The notes under the pieces: model-generated
Database searches by the model: none
What the model was told of the DNA's origin: nothing
What the model saw: only the letters and a program-made list of their open reading frames with translations
Made by a program: the position numbers and the translations under genes
Assembly (NCBI GenBank): GCA_017354895.1
Contig: CP071493.1
Location: forward strand, 1,178,001-1,242,000
DNA: 64,000 bases
Origin: Podospora comata
Taxonomy: Eukaryota; Ascomycota; Sordariomycetes; Sordariales; Podosporaceae
Reading direction: 5' to 3'
Shown here: positions 60,696-64,000 of the stretch, piece by piece
Layout of the letters: the number at the start of each line of letters is the position of its first letter
Numbering within the stretch: position 1 is the first letter of the stretch

Positions 60696-63600
60696 GACTT
60701 CGGAGCTTTCAAATATAGAATGCCTTGGACAAACAACTCCCCTCCAAAAGAATGAAAACTAGACTAGCATCTAGGAGAATGGGCGCTTGTGGAAGGGTAT
60801 GGATGAGGCGGGAAAGAAACAACTCATTACACAAGGGAAGGGAGGCATCCTCAAGTGCTTGTGCAACGGGTTCACAGAGACAGGAGAGAGGTCTTTGGGG
60901 CGTAGGACTTTGTTCCAAAGAATCGAAGCTTCAGGAACAAGCCCTCCTGCCCCAACCTAATGCGAACCAGTCTCGCCCACCGGGGCTTGGGAAGTGCCAG
61001 GCCCAGGCCCCACAACCCCGCTCGGCGTGATACACCTTCCCACACCACCCAATAGATAAGCCCTATGCCGATCACCCTACTCGTCCGATAAGGCACCTAT
61101 CACACAATGAGGCTGCCGCAGCACACTATGCCCGATTCGGCCAATAATCCAATCCAGAAGATTTTCTTATGACGAAGTCTCTTTCAACGTCGTTCGGTTT
61201 TCTCACATCAGACGGCCTCAGTAGAAATTTGGTTGACATCTACTGCCGCGAGCACAGCACATGTTACCGCACGGGTGTGTCATGAAGCGTGGGATTAGTT
61301 GCGCGGTCGTGCACCGCTGCGTCCCACAATCGAGCTATTGGCAGCGGCCCCCCAAATGAAACGATTCCGGCTGGCCTTCAAGGTTCCTACGGCGAGGTGC
61401 GCCTGTGATGTGGGGTCTGATGTTGGTGAACTGTGATGAGCTTGGTGATGCGGATATGTGCGGGAGAGTGCGAGGGAGAGTGTGCAGGAGAGCCAGTTGC
61501 TGCCTTGGCCCGCGGCAGGCCGCTCGTGTTACTGATGGCCTTCTTGCAGGCACCACATGCTACACCCAAAGGCCGATATATAGGTATGTTTGAGAGGTAC
61601 TGCCGCAATACTATATGTATGAAGTCGTTGGATGGCCCTTGTGATCCACTGCCATGCTGATGCCGCACAGCACCGGTTCTTGGGCAACGGCCAAGCAGCC
61701 AAGTAAACAAACCCCTTTTCATACCGATGCAATGGGTATGGATCCTTTATCATCCCCTCACTCCAAGTGTGTATATTGGCCTTTGCCTTGAATGCAAATC
61801 CTTGTCTTTGACTCATTTCCTACTTTTTGCTTTTATTTTCTTGCCTTTCTTGCGCACCCGTCATTGATAGCATCGTGTAGGTACCTAGACACTATATTTT
61901 ATACCCACGCTTTGATCACAGACACTGTGAGCTTAGAGAATGTCTACCACAAGTTCAGATCATAAGGATATAGTGCTTAGATAAAGTCGGATAATATTAT
62001 GCATAGGCTCAAGATCTCAGGTTATACATACCACTCCCCGAACATCAAATAGATACTATATTCTCTATTTGATCTTAGATAATAGCTACTATAAGCTTAG
62101 ATGTCATCTTTAATAAGTTTAGAATGTAGGGGTATGTCTATCACAGGCTCGGAGGTTACTGTGTATAAGTGTAAAATCTAAGCCTACAGATACTGTTACC
62201 GAGCACAAAATAGACACAACATGTCATATCCAAGCTCAGATAGTGTCCTTGATGAGCTTAAATTGTAAGTGTAAGGTGTCTGTTACAAGCTTGAGTAATC
62301 TTATGCATAAGCTTAGACATTGAGGGTGCAAATCTTCCTTATGCTTTAGCTGTGCAGAGGAAGATGAGAAATATCTATTTACATGTGTGCTGAAGGGATC
62401 TGCTCTCTGGGTCTTATACTGTATAGCCAGACAATGACTTCTACAAATTCAGAATACAAACGTACTACGTCTTCTTCACCATCATCCACTACCCGGGGTT
62501 CCTCTGCTCGCAGTTGAGTTGGCAAAAGATATTGTTGCCACGAGTTCTATTTGTGGGTGGGCTCCTCGGTGGTTATGTTTGCGATGATTCTATGGAAGTT
62601 ATGCTCCGGTGGGTGAAAATCCGGAATCTGGCGAAGGTACGAGTAGTTTCTCCTTGAATCATGTTCAGTTTGCTAGTACATAACTCTCTGGCTATTCTCA
62701 AGGGTAGTGAGCACACTTAGTAAGCTTTACTAGTTGTCCTTGATTTCAGCGTGGTGGAGTCCCGGCGTCAGCGGCGCCCAGATTCGGACTTCCCCCTGTG
62801 AGAGACTTTAGGAGAGGTGATTTTTGTGTATCTCTCATGGCAGGGGCCAAAGGGCTGCTCTTTGTCTTCTCTCTGTAGGAAGCCTGATTGAGGACATTGA
62901 ATTTTTCGGAATGGGACAGAGTGTCTTTGGCTTAGGTAGGTAGCCTAGTGAGCCTTAAAATTTCTCTGGGACGAGATGGTTCCCATTTGGGAGGGAAAAA
63001 GAAGGGGTGTATGATAGCTTGTTGACTCTGGAAAGTGTTGGGAGCTTGTGCCAGTACTGTGATGATAGGTTGCTGATGCGGTCGGGAGTTTATTCTGCTC
63101 CTGCTTGGCAATTTTGAGAAACTAGTAGATCAATGTGGGTATTTTCTCACTTTCAAGTGAAGAAGTTATATATCTGTGAATGTATGTGTCAAAGGCGGAC
63201 AGTCATGGTGGAGTTGCCAGCGATGCCTTCCATGATGCAAACCTTGATATTTGCTTCACAAGTGGAGTTAACGTCCATTGTAGAATCAAAGCCAAAAGCA
63301 GTAAATGGAAATATCCCGGGCAGTGTGTGCAAGAAGTATTACAGTTTTGACGCAAACGAATCTCAAGGTAGCCAGGCCGTGCATCTGACGATACGGAGAT
63401 GATGCTCTGCGCAAGGAAAGGGATGTGCACGGACCAGATTCAGGGGCTTGTTGACTTGGCTGTTAGGAGAGTGGTGCAGAAAGCGGTCTGTTGCCTGGGT
63501 GTCTGTGTTACCTGCGGTATTAAAGCTCATGATCTCCTCTGTGTATGTGATCTCAACTTGACATTGGAAGGCCCTAGGCGGAAGGGCCTGGCTAATTGCC

Positions 63601-64000
63601 AGTGTGGGGGTACCGACGCCGAAATGGGATGGCCGAGCAAGAAAATGTGCTCCCCAGGGGAGACACCTCGAGAGCGAGGGGTAGTTACCGACTGAGTTGC
63701 TCCGGGGGTGCTTCGAGGGGCACAGTTTGCTCTTTGGAAGTTCGCGATATCCTGTCCTCCCTTCTTCTCTTCCTCTCACGCTACCATTCCCCAACCTTCC
63801 AACAGCTGATATCGAACAAAAACAACTGACCCAGCACCCTTTGATCCAAGTGGTCGATATTCTTTGTGCGCTTCCTCTCATCAACAACGTCGTTTGTGTC
63901 TGCGGTTGGCGCTCCTCCAGAGCACGGGCACAAAAAGCAGCTGTGAGGATCCAGGTATGTTGCTCCTTCGGGCCCATCTCCTCACCAAGGCCATCAAAAA
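60696..64000. other. 3.3 kb right-end region without a recognised gene
   Basis: The first few hundred bases are the F-box promoter. From ~61860 to ~63200 the DNA turns AT-rich, including the repeat field. Frames 61387-61722 (-) and 63363-63977 (-) lack motifs. The last ~250 bp (63750-64000) are C/T-rich on the plus strand and end with an AG/GTATGT donor-like site near 63953-63960, so they may be promoter and leader of a plus-strand gene beyond the window. Confidence 0.45.
61929..62326. repeat. AT-rich field of degenerate ~22 bp repeats
   Basis: A motif close to AAGCTTAGAT recurs about a dozen times, often preceded by CTAYCAC or TTATGCAT. Starts near 61929, 61951, 61973; 62071, 62093, 62115, 62145; and 62232, 62255, 62287, 62309 give spacings of mostly 22 bp with some near 30-32. 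Copies are diverged, largely by C/T and G/A differences (AGCTTAGA, GGCTCAGA, AGTTCAGA), as RIP would leave. It could be an old minisatellite or a piece of a larger repeat. Confidence 0.55.

Noticed and set aside
61929-62326. CRISPR-like array
   Set aside because: Repeats are diverged and short, spacers are not uniform, and the genome is eukaryotic.

Overview
The window is nuclear DNA of a filamentous ascomycete. The basis is short introns (mostly 49-84 bp) with GTANGT-type donors and CTAAC-like branch sites, pyrimidine-rich leaders ahead of ATG, AATAAA-type 3' signals, scattered microsatellites, and proteins typical of Pezizomycotina (Zn2Cys6 regulator, fungal flavohemoglobin, Gcn5, Ost5). 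A sordariomycete, perhaps Sordariales, is my best guess; this is inference from protein flavour and not a database result.

Layout. 1-1018 (-) is the 5' part of a secreted Ser/Thr/Pro-repeat surface protein running off the left edge; 2236-2640 (-) a small tail-anchored protein; 4037-5242 (+) a SET-domain protein. After about 4.4 kb without genes come adenine phosphoribosyltransferase (9604-10521, +) and, convergent with it, an EDEM-type GH47 mannosidase with a PA domain (11508-15013, -). A 6.7 kb stretch follows, containing a GC-rich island with paired CCG-N5-CGG sites and a strong hairpin. Next is a Myb-like nuclear protein (21760-23745, -), then an 11 kb gene-poor block. 35326-37926 (-) is a Zn2Cys6 transcription factor. 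41480-42227 (+) is a small predicted N-myristoylated helix-turn-helix protein and 42420-43457 (-) a mitochondrially targeted short-chain dehydrogenase. 47627-48874 (+) is flavohemoglobin.

51011-60695 is gene-dense: gcn5 (-) shares a 434 bp divergent promoter with the tiny three-exon OST5/TMEM258 gene (+); the checkpoint clamp subunit Rad1 starts 97 bp after OST5; two unknown small genes, glucose-6-phosphate 1-epimerase and a convergent F-box gene follow. The right end (60.7-64 kb) has no convincing gene but carries an AT-rich field of degenerate repeats with a spacing near 22 bp.

Functionally these are independent nuclear genes, not an operon or an evident biosynthetic cluster. Themes are ER glycoprotein handling (EDEM mannosidase, OST5), chromatin and transcription (Gcn5, SET protein, Zn2Cys6, Myb-like), genome surveillance (Rad1), stress (flavohemoglobin) and basal metabolism (APRT, G6P epimerase, SDR). 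I did not find an obvious new multi-gene system. The most provocative signals are an in-frame AT-hook/Gln-rich reading frame directly behind the gcn5 stop codon, the paired Zn-cluster-like sites in the 19.2 kb island, and the ~22 bp repeat field at 62 kb.
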